A stretch of 64,000 nt of DNA from Nocardia amikacinitolerans NBRC 108937 (GTDB lineage: Bacteria; Actinomycetota; Actinomycetes; Mycobacteriales; Mycobacteriaceae), in assembly GCF_001612615.1 (NCBI RefSeq), contig NZ_BDAU01000030.1:124001-188000 (forward strand), read 5' to 3'. The notes below the pieces were generated by a model that did no database searches, had not been told where the DNA came from, and worked only from the letters and a program-made list of their open reading frames with translations. The translations under genes were made by a program, and so were the position numbers. Shown piece after piece: positions 35,217 through 43,458 of this stretch (within the stretch, counting starts at the first letter, position 1; the number at the start of each line of letters is the position of its first letter).

Positions 35217-36443
35217 GTGTCCGCACCGTCCATCTCGCACGATTTCGACTTCACCGACCCCGACCTGCTCGCCAGCCGTCTGCCCGTCGAGGAATGGGCC
35301 GAGCTTCGCCGGACCGCCCCGGTCTGGTGGGTCGACCAGCCCAACGGCGTCAGCGGCTTCGACGACGGCGGGTACTGGGTGGTCAGCAAGCTCGACCACA
35401 TCAAGGAGATCTCCAAGAACTCCGAGGTGTTCTCCACCAACGCCAACACCGCGGTGATCCGCTTCAACGGCGACATCACCCGCGACGAGATCGACATCCA
35501 GCGCGCCATGCTGGTCAACACCGATCCGCCCATCCACGACAAGCTGCGGCGCATCATCTCCCGCGGCTTCACCCCGCGCGCCGTGCAGAGCCTGCGCGAC
35601 GCGCTGCACGAGCGGGCCGAGCGAATCGTCCACGAGGCCAAGAAGACCGGCGGCGGCGACTTCGTCCAGCAGGTGGCGTGCGAGCTGCCGCTGCAGGCCA
35701 TCGCGGAGCTGCTCGGCGTGCCGCAGTCCGACCGCGGCAAGCTGTTCGACTGGTCGAATCAGATGATGGGCTACGACGATCCGGACTTCGACGGCAACCA
35801 CAAGCTGGCCACCGCGGAGATCATGGGCTACTCCTGGAACCTCGCCGAGGAGCGCCGCAAGTGCCCGGCCGACGACATCGTCAGCCAGCTCGTCACCGCC
35901 GACCTCGACGGCGAGGCGCTCGGATCGGACGAATTCGCCTGGTTCGTCATCCTTTTGGCGGTCGCGGGCAACGAGACCACCCGCAACGCCACCACGCACG
36001 GCATGAAGGCGTTCATCGACTTCCCCGAGCAGTGGGAGCTGTACAAGGCGGAGCGGCCGCGCACCGCGCCCGACGAGATCGTCCGGTGGGCGACGCCGGT
36101 GATCGCCTTCCAGCGGACGGCGTTGCAGGACACCGAGATCGGCGGCCAGGCCATCCGCAAGGGCCAGCGCGTCGGACTCTTCTACGCCTCGGCCAACTTC
36201 GACGAGGAGCGCTTCGACAAGCCCTTCGACTTCGACGTCACCCGTAACCCCAACCCGCACGTGGGTTTCGGCGGCACCGGAACGCACTTCTGCGTCGGCG
36301 CGAATCTCGCTCGGCTGCAACTCGATCTGATCTTCAACGCCATCGCGGACGTGATGCCGAACCTGCGTCAGATCTCCGAGCCGGTCCGGCTACGCTCGGG
36401 CTGGTTGAACGGCATCAAGAGCTGGCAGGTCGCATACGAATGA
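35217..36443 (+). CDS. cyp125: Cytochrome P450 CYP125, sterol C26/27-monooxygenase
   Basis: The 408-residue P450 matches CYP125 from end to end as far as I recall that family: DFTDPDLLASRLPVEEWAELR near the start, GNETTRN in the I helix, then NPNPHVGFGGTGTHFCVGAN with the haem ligand Cys359. It ends with LRSGWLNGIKSWQV. CYP125 oxidises the terminal methyl of the cholesterol or cholestenone side chain to the acid, the first step of side-chain degradation. It starts at GTG 35217, with AAAGGAGGT immediately upstream. A KstR-like palindrome overlaps the leader. The next gene, a TetR regulator, starts in its stop codon. Confidence 0.88.
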   Translation: MSAPSISHDFDFTDPDLLASRLPVEEWAELRRTAPVWWVDQPNGVSGFDDGGYWVVSKLDHIKEISKNSEVFSTNANTAVIRFNGDITRDEIDIQRAMLVNTDPPIHDKLRRIISRGFTPRAVQSLRDALHERAERIVHEAKKTGGGDFVQQVACELPLQAIAELLGVPQSDRGKLFDWSNQMMGYDDPDFDGNHKLATAEIMGYSWNLAEERRKCPADDIVSQLVTADLDGEALGSDEFAWFVILLAVAGNETTRNATTHGMKAFIDFPEQWELYKAERPRTAPDEIVRWATPVIAFQRTALQDTEIGGQAIRKGQRVGLFYASANFDEERFDKPFDFDVTRNPNPHVGFGGTGTHFCVGANLARLQLDLIFNAIADVMPNLRQISEPVRLRSGWLNGIKSWQVAYE

Positions 36444-37174
36444 CACAACCCGCACGACGGGGCCGGATGCCCGCGGTACACGACGCGGACATCCGGCGGG
36501 TGGCCAGAACGGTGCTGGCCGAGCAGGGGCCAGAGGCGTTGACCCTGCGCGCCATCGCGCGCGATCTCGGCATCACCGCGCCCGCGCTGTATCGCCACTA
36601 CGCCTCCCGCGAGGACTTGGTCGCCGCGCTGCGCCGCGACATCTGCGTCGACCTGGCGGACGAACTCGCGGGGCAGGTCGCCGAATTGCCCGACGACGGC
36701 GTCGTGCAACTGTTCGCCATCTGCAAGGGCTTTCGGCGCTGGGCCCTCGCCCACCCGCACGAGTTCACCCTCGTCTTCGCCTCGCCGAACGGCGAGAACC
36801 CGGGCGGGATAAGGCAATTCGACGAACCGTTCGGCCGGGTCTTCCTCGGCGCAGCGGGCAGGCTGCTCACCACCTACGACCTGGTGACCCCTGCGACCGA
36901 CACGATTCCCGACGCGTTGCGCGAGGATCTGATCGGTTTCCAGACCGAATTGCTCGCCATGCTCGCCGAATCGAGTCAGAAGTTCCCCGCCGAGAAGCTC
37001 GACTTGGGCGTGGCCTACCTGATGATGACGCTCTGGGCGCGGTTGTACGGGCACGTCACCCTCGAGGTGTTCGGCAACTACCCGATGCCCGTCAGCGATC
37101 CGGACGCGCTGTTCGACGCCACCCTCGCCGACCTCGCGGGCAGTATCGGGCTCGCCGGACCGCAGGCGCTCTAG
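36440..37174 (+). CDS. TetR-family regulator cotranslated with cyp125
   Basis: A 244-residue TetR protein with a standard HTH (TVLAEQGPEALTLRAIARDLGITAPALYRHYASREDLV) and a WHG-type C-terminal domain (FQTELLAMLA to MMTLWARLYGHVTLEVFG). Its ATG overlaps the cyp125 stop (ATGA), so it is made together with the P450. It is not KstR itself as far as I can judge. It may tune the same pathway or a neighbouring promoter. Confidence 0.85.
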   Translation: MTQPARRGRMPAVHDADIRRVARTVLAEQGPEALTLRAIARDLGITAPALYRHYASREDLVAALRRDICVDLADELAGQVAELPDDGVVQLFAICKGFRRWALAHPHEFTLVFASPNGENPGGIRQFDEPFGRVFLGAAGRLLTTYDLVTPATDTIPDALREDLIGFQTELLAMLAESSQKFPAEKLDLGVAYLMMTLWARLYGHVTLEVFGNYPMPVSDPDALFDATLADLAGSIGLAGPQAL

Positions 37175-37245
37175 GCCGCCCGCTCACCGCCGACTACGCC
37201 GACTCGCTCGTCGAGCTCACCCGGCGCGCCTACCGGCCCTGACGG

Positions 37246-37884
37246 TCACAGCTGCGGCAGCGGCGGCAGCTCGGTGGAGGTGAGTTTCTGCGCGGCGCGC
37301 TTGTTCATGCCGAACATGCGCAGCACGCGGAAGGCCATCTCGTCCGAGAGGGCGCCCGCGTCGGCGTCCGGCTCGGCGTCGAGCAGTTGCAGCAGGCCAA
37401 GCATCGAGCCGCCCGCGGCCATCACGGCTAGGTCGGGGTCCATAGGTTCGAAGCGGCCCGCCTCTTGGGCGGCGACGATGTCGCGGCGGGCGCGCGGCGC
37501 GAGACCCTCGTCCAGCAGCATGATCGACATGCCCCAGTTCAGTACGACCTTGACCATCTCGGGGATCTGCCGCTGCAACCGTCCGGTCAGGCGGAAGCTG
37601 ACGGCGAACACCTCGGCCGGGTCGTCGTAGAGCGCGACGATGGCGTCGCGCATCTCGCTGTAGACCCGCAACGCCGAGCGCGCCGCCTCGTCGAACAGCT
37701 GCTCCTTGGACTCGAAATGGTTGTAGAAGGAACCGAATCCGACGTCGGCGGCGTCGGTGATCTCCTGGATGCTCACCGCCGAACGGCCCTCCGAGAGAAA
37801 CTTGCGTGCCGCGCCGAGCAGTGCGTTGCGGGTGCGCTCACGGCGCCGGTCGACGCGGTTGCGCACTACGGGTTCGGTGGTCAT
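37246..37884 (-). CDS. TetR-family repressor of the meta-cleavage operon
   Basis: A 212-residue TetR protein with HTH NALLGAARKFLSEGRSAVSIQEITDAADVGFGSFYNHFESKEQLF. The effector domain is helical. It is divergently arranged with the aromatic meta-cleavage operon across 196 bases that contain paired palindromes, so it is the natural repressor, relieved by an aromatic or ring-cleavage intermediate. The ATG at 37884 follows GAGAGGG; an in-frame ATG at 37899 would add five residues. Confidence 0.85.
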   Translation of the reverse strand: MTTEPVVRNRVDRRRERTRNALLGAARKFLSEGRSAVSIQEITDAADVGFGSFYNHFESKEQLFDEAARSALRVYSEMRDAIVALYDDPAEVFAVSFRLTGRLQRQIPEMVKVVLNWGMSIMLLDEGLAPRARRDIVAAQEAGRFEPMDPDLAVMAAGGSMLGLLQLLDAEPDADAGALSDEMAFRVLRMFGMNKRAAQKLTSTELPPLPQL

Positions 37885-38080
37885 CGGCCCTCTCCCCACT
37901 CGGAATCGTCACCAGAATCGTAACTGAGGAAACGATCAGAGACGATTCCCGGCCGCGGTGCCGCGGCGCGCGCCACACCTAATAGAGACAATCATCTTTT
38001 CTGATGTTCTCATCATTTCTGCTTGACAAACACTTTCCTCGTAACTGATGATTTCATCATCTGAACTGTGGAGGTGGCTT
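37885..38080. promoter_or_regulatory. Divergent control region of the meta-cleavage operon
   Basis: Two copies of a 14-bp dyad, TGATGTTCTCATCA (38002-38015) and TGATGATTTCATCA (38046-38059), have centres 44 bases apart, four helical turns. TTGACA at 38023-38028 is a perfect -35, and the second dyad overlaps the -10 zone (GATGAT, 38047-38052). TCGTAACTGA is also repeated directly at 37918-37927, near the regulator gene, and 38039-38048. This is a convincing repressor region. Confidence 0.7.
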
Positions 38081-38950
38081 GTGACAAGCATCGACAAGGG
38101 GGTCGACGCCGGACGGACGGTTCGGGTCGGCGACCGCGACATCTTCTTCGCCGAGTTCGGCGCGGGCCCGGCCGTGGTGCTGTTGCACGGCGGCGGCCCC
38201 GGTGCGTCCGGGCTCTCGAACTACTCGCGCAACATCGAGGCGCTGGCGGGGCGGTTCCGGGTCATCGTCCCGGACATGCCCGGCTACGGCCGCTCGACCA
38301 AGCGGGTCGATCAGTCCGACCCGTTCGGCGATCTCGCCGCCTCGGTCGGCGGGCTGCTCGACGCGCTGGACCTGCCGCGCGCGCACCTGGTCGGCAACTC
38401 CTACGGCGGCGCCGCGGCGCTGCGGTTGGCGATGGACCGCCCAGAGAAGGTCGGCAGGCTGATCCTGATGGGCCCGGGTGGCATCGGCACCACCCGTGCG
38501 CTGCCGACGAAAGGCTTGCGGTCGCTGCTTTCCTACTACGGCGGCGACGGCCCGAGCCGGGAGAAACTCGCCACGTTCGTGCGAGATCACCTGGTCTACG
38601 ACGCGAGCGCGATCACCGAGGAGCTGATCGATGAGCGGTATCGGGCCAGCCTGGACCCCGACGTCGTCGCGAATCCGCCGCTGCGCAGGCCGTCGGGCCC
38701 CTCGGCGCTACGGACGGTGTGGCGGATGGACTTCACCCGCGATGCTCGGCTCGGCGAGGTGAAGCATCCGACACTGGTGATCTGGGGTGCCGAAGACCAG
38801 GTCAACCGGCCCGAGGGCGGCCGCATGCTGGCCGACCGGATGCCCAACTGCGACCTGTTCCTCGCCGCACGGACCGGCCACTGGGTGCAGTGGGAGCGCG
38901 CCGACCTGTTCAACGGGCTCGCGACCACGTTCCTCGAGGCGAGGCCATGA
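38081..38950 (+). CDS. meta-Cleavage-product C-C hydrolase (MhpC/BphD/HsaD family)
   Basis: This alpha/beta hydrolase cleaves the C-C bond of the ring-fission product of an extradiol dioxygenase, releasing 2-hydroxypentadienoate and an acid. It has the family's HGGGPGASG oxyanion loop, GNSYGG with nucleophile Ser107, then Asp239 (GAEDQV) and His267 (GHWVQ). At 289 residues it is of family length. It starts at GTG 38081, behind GGAGGTG. The ATG of the dioxygenase overlaps its stop, so all six enzymes are coupled. Whether the substrate comes from hydroxyphenylpropionate or another catechol is not decided by sequence. Confidence 0.88.
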   Translation: MTSIDKGVDAGRTVRVGDRDIFFAEFGAGPAVVLLHGGGPGASGLSNYSRNIEALAGRFRVIVPDMPGYGRSTKRVDQSDPFGDLAASVGGLLDALDLPRAHLVGNSYGGAAALRLAMDRPEKVGRLILMGPGGIGTTRALPTKGLRSLLSYYGGDGPSREKLATFVRDHLVYDASAITEELIDERYRASLDPDVVANPPLRRPSGPSALRTVWRMDFTRDARLGEVKHPTLVIWGAEDQVNRPEGGRMLADRMPNCDLFLAARTGHWVQWERADLFNGLATTFLEARP

Positions 38951-39975
38951 CCGATTTCCTGCGCCCGAACTCCGACGGCTCGGTGTTCGGAGCGGTGCAC
39001 CTGGGCTACGTCGCGGTGCGGTCCCGCAAGCTGACCGACTGGGATCGCTTCGGCGCCTTGGCGATCGGCATGCACGTCGATCGGCTCGACGCCGATACGC
39101 TGCGCTTCCGGCTCGACGACCACGCGTGCCGATTCCTGATCGAGCGCGGTCCCGCCGAGGACGTGACGGCTCTCGGCTGGCAGATCGACGATCACGAGAC
39201 GTTCGACCGGATCGTCGCCAGGGTCGCCGACCGCGGTGTCCCGATCGAGGAGGGCACGCCCGACGAAGCCGTCCTGCGCGGGGTGGAGCGGCTCTGGCGC
39301 TTTCCCGGCCCCAAAGGCATTGCCACCGAGATCTTCACGACCGCGGTGACCACGCCGGAACCGTTGCGAATGCTCAGCTCGGGCTGGGTCACCGGCGAGG
39401 CGGGCATGGGCCATGTCGCGATCGTGTCCAGGGAACCGGAGTCGATGCGCGGCTATTACCACACCATCTTCGATTCCCGCCTGAGCGATTACATCGACGA
39501 GAACATCTCGGGACTGACGATGAAGATCCGCTTCCTGCGGGTCAACGAGCGCCACCATTCGATCGCGATCGCCAACGTGCGCGGAGTGAAGATCGACCCG
39601 ATCCGGACCCGCGTGCAGCACATCAACATTCAGTCCGCGACGTTGGACGACATGCTGGCCTCCTTCCAGCGCGTCACCGATCTCGGTTTCCGCATGGCGT
39701 GGTCGGTCGGCCAGCACACCAACGACCGGGAGCTGTCCTACTACTGCGTGACACCGTCCGGCTTCGAGCTCGAGGTCGGCTGGAATCCGATCGTCATCAC
39801 ACCCGAACGCGAGGCGACCTGGGAGCCGAGCACCTATCAGGGCATCAGCATCTGGGGCCACACCACTGTCGGACAGACGGTGCTGGACACGTTCGCCCAG
39901 TTCCGCCGCGCCATGGAAACCGTACGCACACCGGAGATCACGGTGCCGGAACTGTCGGGAGAACCGTCTCGATGA
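38947..39975 (+). CDS. Type I extradiol catechol dioxygenase (VOC family)
   Basis: A two-domain VOC ring-cleaving dioxygenase of 342 residues. The Fe(II) triad in the C-terminal domain is visible: His156 (GHVAIVS), His225 (VQHINIQ) and Glu276 (FELEVGW). The enzyme opens a catechol ring meta to the hydroxyls. It differs from E. coli MhpB, which is a type II enzyme, and is closer to the HsaC/BphC/HppB group of actinobacteria. Its ATG overlaps the hydrolase stop. Confidence 0.88.
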   Translation: MTDFLRPNSDGSVFGAVHLGYVAVRSRKLTDWDRFGALAIGMHVDRLDADTLRFRLDDHACRFLIERGPAEDVTALGWQIDDHETFDRIVARVADRGVPIEEGTPDEAVLRGVERLWRFPGPKGIATEIFTTAVTTPEPLRMLSSGWVTGEAGMGHVAIVSREPESMRGYYHTIFDSRLSDYIDENISGLTMKIRFLRVNERHHSIAIANVRGVKIDPIRTRVQHINIQSATLDDMLASFQRVTDLGFRMAWSVGQHTNDRELSYYCVTPSGFELEVGWNPIVITPEREATWEPSTYQGISIWGHTTVGQTVLDTFAQFRRAMETVRTPEITVPELSGEPSR

Positions 39976-41711
39976 ACGAATTCGACTACGACGTGGTAGT
40001 CGTCGGGCTCGGACCGACCGGGCTCACCCTGGCCAACCTGCTCGGCCGCCGCGGCGTGCGGGTGCTCGTGCTGGAGCGCGAGCCGGAGTACTACGGACTC
40101 GCGCGCGCCGTCTATACCGACGACGAGGGCATGCGGATCTTCCAAACGGCCGGTGCGGCGGACGAATTGGCGGCGGACATGAACATCGACTCCACCGTCC
40201 AGTGGGTCCGCTCCGACGGAAAGCTGCTCGCGCAGTTCAACCAGGTCGAGCGTCCCCTCGGCTGGCCGGTGGTCAACTTCCTCTACCAGCCGTATCTGGA
40301 GAGCTCCCTCGAGCGGGCGCTGGAGCGCTACCCGCACGTCACCGTGCGACGCGGCCGCGAGGTCGTCGACTTCGACCAAGACGCCACGGGTGTGAGCGTC
40401 GAGCACGCCGCCTGCGCGGGCACCGGCTACGGCAAACGGCAACCCGAGACCGATCGCCGGACCGCCGAGCGGGTGCGCGCCGAGTACCTGGTCGGCTGCG
40501 ACGGCGGCCGCAGCGTGGTGCGCACCCAGCTGGGCATCGACATGACCGGAACCAGCTTCCCCGAGCGCTGGCTGGTGGTCGATCTGAAGGCCAAGGACGG
40601 CGTGGACGCGTTCCGGCATCTGCCGTACTTCAACTTCGTGTGCGAGCCCGAACTGCCGATCGTGTCCTGTCCGCAGCCGGGTGGGCATCACCGCTTCGAG
40701 TTCATGCTGCGCGAGTCGCAGACCAAGGAGGAGATGGAGGACGCCGACAACGTCCGCGCGCACATCGCCCGGTTCGTCGATCCCGACGAGGTCGAGGTGC
40801 TGCGCAAGCTCGTCTACACCTTCAACGCGGTCGTGGCCGACAGCTGGCGCGACGGACGCATCCTGCTGGCAGGCGACGCCGCGCACATGACGCCGCAGTT
40901 CATCGGCCAGGGCATGAATTCCGGTGTGCGCGACGCCGACAACCTGTCCTGGAAGCTGACCGCGATCCTGCGCCATGGCGCGGACCCGGCGATCCTGGAC
41001 AGCTACGAGTCCGAGCGTCGCCCGCACGCCAAAGCGATGATCACCCTGTCGGTGTGGATGAAAAACCTGGTCTCCGTGAACAATCCGGTGGCCGCTCGGC
41101 TCCGGGACCTCACGGTGACCACCGCGCTGCGGACGCCGGGGCTGGGCGGCTGGCTGCGCGGGGCGCAGATGAAGCCGCCGCCCAGGTTCCGCCGCAGCGC
41201 CTACCTCGGTTTGCCCCGGCGCGGGCTCCGCGGTGTCGAGGGCACCCTGGCTCCGCAGCCGCAGGTGCGCACCTACGACGGCAGGCACCGCCGGTTCGAC
41301 GACGTGCTCGGTCTCGGCTTCGCCGTGCTCGGCTACGGCGTCGACCCGCGTTCGGCATGCTCGGCCGACGACCTGGCCGTGCTGAATGGGCTCGGCTGTC
41401 ACTTCGTCACGGTCTACCCGCTCGGTGGACGCCCGCAGGGCAAGCCCGGTGACGGACGGGGCGAGGGTGACGCGGTGGCCGACATCGAAGACCACACCGG
41501 TGCGCTGGCGTCGTGGTTCGGCAAGGCCGGCGTCGGCCGCGGCGCGGTAATGGTGCTGCGACCCGATCGGTTCGTCTTCGGAATCGCACCGCGCGGTGAA
41601 ACCGGGCCGCTGGTCGCGGAATTGGTGCGGCAGCTGCGCCTGCCCACCGGCCACGCCGCACTACCCCACCCCGAGCACATGACCACCCCCGAATACGAGG
41701 AGTCCCGATGA
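39972..41711 (+). CDS. mhpA: FAD-dependent aromatic hydroxylase (3-(3-hydroxyphenyl)propionate hydroxylase MhpA-like)
   Basis: A 579-residue flavoprotein monooxygenase. VVVVGLGPTGLTLANLLG binds the FAD ADP part, LVGCDGGRSVVR is the DG motif, and RILLAGDAAHMTP is the GD motif. The C-terminal thioredoxin-like domain of this class covers about 400-579. It converts a phenol to the catechol cleaved by the preceding dioxygenase. By similarity the substrate is 3-(3-hydroxyphenyl)propionate or a related phenol. The frame remains open upstream to 38787, overlapping the dioxygenase gene, and only the region from 39972 shows flavoprotein motifs. Confidence 0.85.
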   Translation: MNEFDYDVVVVGLGPTGLTLANLLGRRGVRVLVLEREPEYYGLARAVYTDDEGMRIFQTAGAADELAADMNIDSTVQWVRSDGKLLAQFNQVERPLGWPVVNFLYQPYLESSLERALERYPHVTVRRGREVVDFDQDATGVSVEHAACAGTGYGKRQPETDRRTAERVRAEYLVGCDGGRSVVRTQLGIDMTGTSFPERWLVVDLKAKDGVDAFRHLPYFNFVCEPELPIVSCPQPGGHHRFEFMLRESQTKEEMEDADNVRAHIARFVDPDEVEVLRKLVYTFNAVVADSWRDGRILLAGDAAHMTPQFIGQGMNSGVRDADNLSWKLTAILRHGADPAILDSYESERRPHAKAMITLSVWMKNLVSVNNPVAARLRDLTVTTALRTPGLGGWLRGAQMKPPPRFRRSAYLGLPRRGLRGVEGTLAPQPQVRTYDGRHRRFDDVLGLGFAVLGYGVDPRSACSADDLAVLNGLGCHFVTVYPLGGRPQGKPGDGRGEGDAVADIEDHTGALASWFGKAGVGRGAVMVLRPDRFVFGIAPRGETGPLVAELVRQLRLPTGHAALPHPEHMTTPEYEESR

Positions 41712-42523
41712 CCTCGACCGTGACCGAGAGCCCAGCGATCCTGGCCGCGGCGCAACGGCTCGCCGATGCCGCGGACACCGGCGTGGCCGCCGCGCCCGTG
41801 CGTGACCTCATCGGCAGCGACGATGTCGAATCCGCCTACGCCGTGCAGCGACTCGGCGTCCGCAGGCGTATCGAATCCGGCGCGCGGGTGGTCGGCCGCA
41901 AGATCGGCCTGACCGCACCCGCCGTGCAGCGACAGCTGGGCGTCGACCAGCCGGACTTCGGAGTCCTGTTCGCCGACATGGACGTTCGCACCCCGGTGGC
42001 CGACCGGCCCCGGCTGCTGCAACCGAAGATCGAGGCGGAGCTGGCCTTCGTGCTGTCCGCCGATCTCGACACCGAGGAAATCGATGCCCGCAGCGTGCGG
42101 AACGCGGTGGACTACGCCGTCGCCGCGCTGGAGATCGTCGACAGCCGAATCGCCGACTGGGACATCACCTTCGGGGACACCGTGGCCGACAACGCGTCAA
42201 GCGGATGGTTCGTGCTCGGTGAGCGGCGGCTGTCGCTGGCGGACTTCGAGCCGCGCGAGGTCAGCATGAGCATGCTGCTCGACGGCGAGATCGTTTCCAC
42301 CGGAACAGGTTCGGCGTGCCTCGGTGATCCGCTCGAGGCGCTGGCCTGGCTGGCGCGCACCGCCCGCGCATTGGGCGACCCGCTGCGCGCAGGCGAGATC
42401 GTGCTCTCCGGCGCGCTCGGTCCGATGGCGCCGCTGCGGCCCGGCGCGCACGTGCACTCCGAAATCCGTTACGGCGTAGAGACGCTCGGCACTGTTGGCT
42501 TCACCCTGGAGGAAACCGCATGA
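41708..42523 (+). CDS. mhpD: 2-Hydroxypentadienoate (2-keto-4-pentenoate) hydratase
   Basis: The 271-residue enzyme adds water to 2-hydroxypenta-2,4-dienoate to give 4-hydroxy-2-oxovalerate. Family features are GRKIGLTAPAVQRQLGVDQPDFG near residue 60 and QPKIEAELAFVLSADL, in which the acidic pair binds the divalent metal. The C-terminal region is GALGPMAPLRPGAHV. It is coupled to both neighbours through ATGA overlaps. Confidence 0.92.
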   Translation: MTSTVTESPAILAAAQRLADAADTGVAAAPVRDLIGSDDVESAYAVQRLGVRRRIESGARVVGRKIGLTAPAVQRQLGVDQPDFGVLFADMDVRTPVADRPRLLQPKIEAELAFVLSADLDTEEIDARSVRNAVDYAVAALEIVDSRIADWDITFGDTVADNASSGWFVLGERRLSLADFEPREVSMSMLLDGEIVSTGTGSACLGDPLEALAWLARTARALGDPLRAGEIVLSGALGPMAPLRPGAHVHSEIRYGVETLGTVGFTLEETA

Positions 42524-43458
42524 CACGCACCAAGGTCGCCGTGATCGGCTCGGGCAATATCGGCACCGACTTGATGATCAAGGTGCTCCGGCTCTCGGAC
42601 ACCCTGGAAATGGCCGCGATGGTCGGCATCGATCCCGCTTCCGACGGTCTGGCGCGGGCGGCGCGACTCGGGGTGCCCACCACCGCCGACGGCGTGCGTG
42701 GCCTCATCGCCATGCCCGGTTTCGCCGAGATCGACATCGTGTTCGACGCCACCTCCGCCCGTGCGCACGTCGCCAACGCCGAAGCCCTTGCCCCGCACGG
42801 GAAGCGGCTCGTCGACCTGACACCGGCCGCGCTCGGACCGTTCGTGGTCCCCGCCGTCAACCTCGACGCGCACCTGGACGCGGACAACGTCAACATGGTC
42901 ACCTGCGGTGGACAGGCCACCATTCCGATCGTCGCGGCCATCTCGCGCGTGGCGCCCGTCCCCTACGCCGAGATCGTCGCGTCGATCGCCTCGAAGTCGG
43001 CCGGGCCAGGCACCCGCGCGAACATCGACGAGTTCACCGAGACCACCGGCGCGGCGATCACCGCGGTCGGCGGCGCCGAGCGAGGACGCGCCATCATCGT
43101 GCTCAATCCCGCCGTGCCACCGCTGATCATGCGCGACACGGTGCTCGCGCTCATCGATGATCCGCAACAGCGCGCCGGGGACGCGGTGCGCGAATCCGTC
43201 CGCGCCATGGTCGAATCCGTCGCGGCGTACGTGCCCGGCTATCGGCTGAAGCAGGACATCCAGATCACGCCGGTGCCGCAGGACGCGGTGCGCACGCTCG
43301 TCGGCGACCGGCCGGTAACGCATCAGGTGTCGGTGTTCCTCGAAGTCGAAGGCGCCGCGCACTATCTGCCCGCGTACGCGGGCAACCTCGACATCATGAC
43401 CTCCGCGGCGCTGCGCGTCGCCGAACAGATCGCCTCGGCGCGGGAGCTGACCCGATGA
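42520..43458 (+). CDS. mhpF: Acylating acetaldehyde dehydrogenase
   Basis: A 312-residue enzyme that oxidises acetaldehyde (or propanal) to the acyl-CoA, normally in complex with the aldolase. VAVIGSGNIGTDLMIKVLR is the NAD-binding loop and VTCGGQATIP carries the catalytic Cys129. In this family the aldehyde is channelled directly from the aldolase encoded next. ATGA overlaps couple the two genes. Confidence 0.93.
   Translation: MTRTKVAVIGSGNIGTDLMIKVLRLSDTLEMAAMVGIDPASDGLARAARLGVPTTADGVRGLIAMPGFAEIDIVFDATSARAHVANAEALAPHGKRLVDLTPAALGPFVVPAVNLDAHLDADNVNMVTCGGQATIPIVAAISRVAPVPYAEIVASIASKSAGPGTRANIDEFTETTGAAITAVGGAERGRAIIVLNPAVPPLIMRDTVLALIDDPQQRAGDAVRESVRAMVESVAAYVPGYRLKQDIQITPVPQDAVRTLVGDRPVTHQVSVFLEVEGAAHYLPAYAGNLDIMTSAALRVAEQIASARELTR

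Noticed and set aside
38787..39971. A long open frame continuing upstream of the FAD hydroxylase
   Set aside because: It is antiparallel in composition to a real protein (Arg/Pro/His-rich) and coincides with the extradiol dioxygenase in its proper frame; the FAD motif begins only after 39972.
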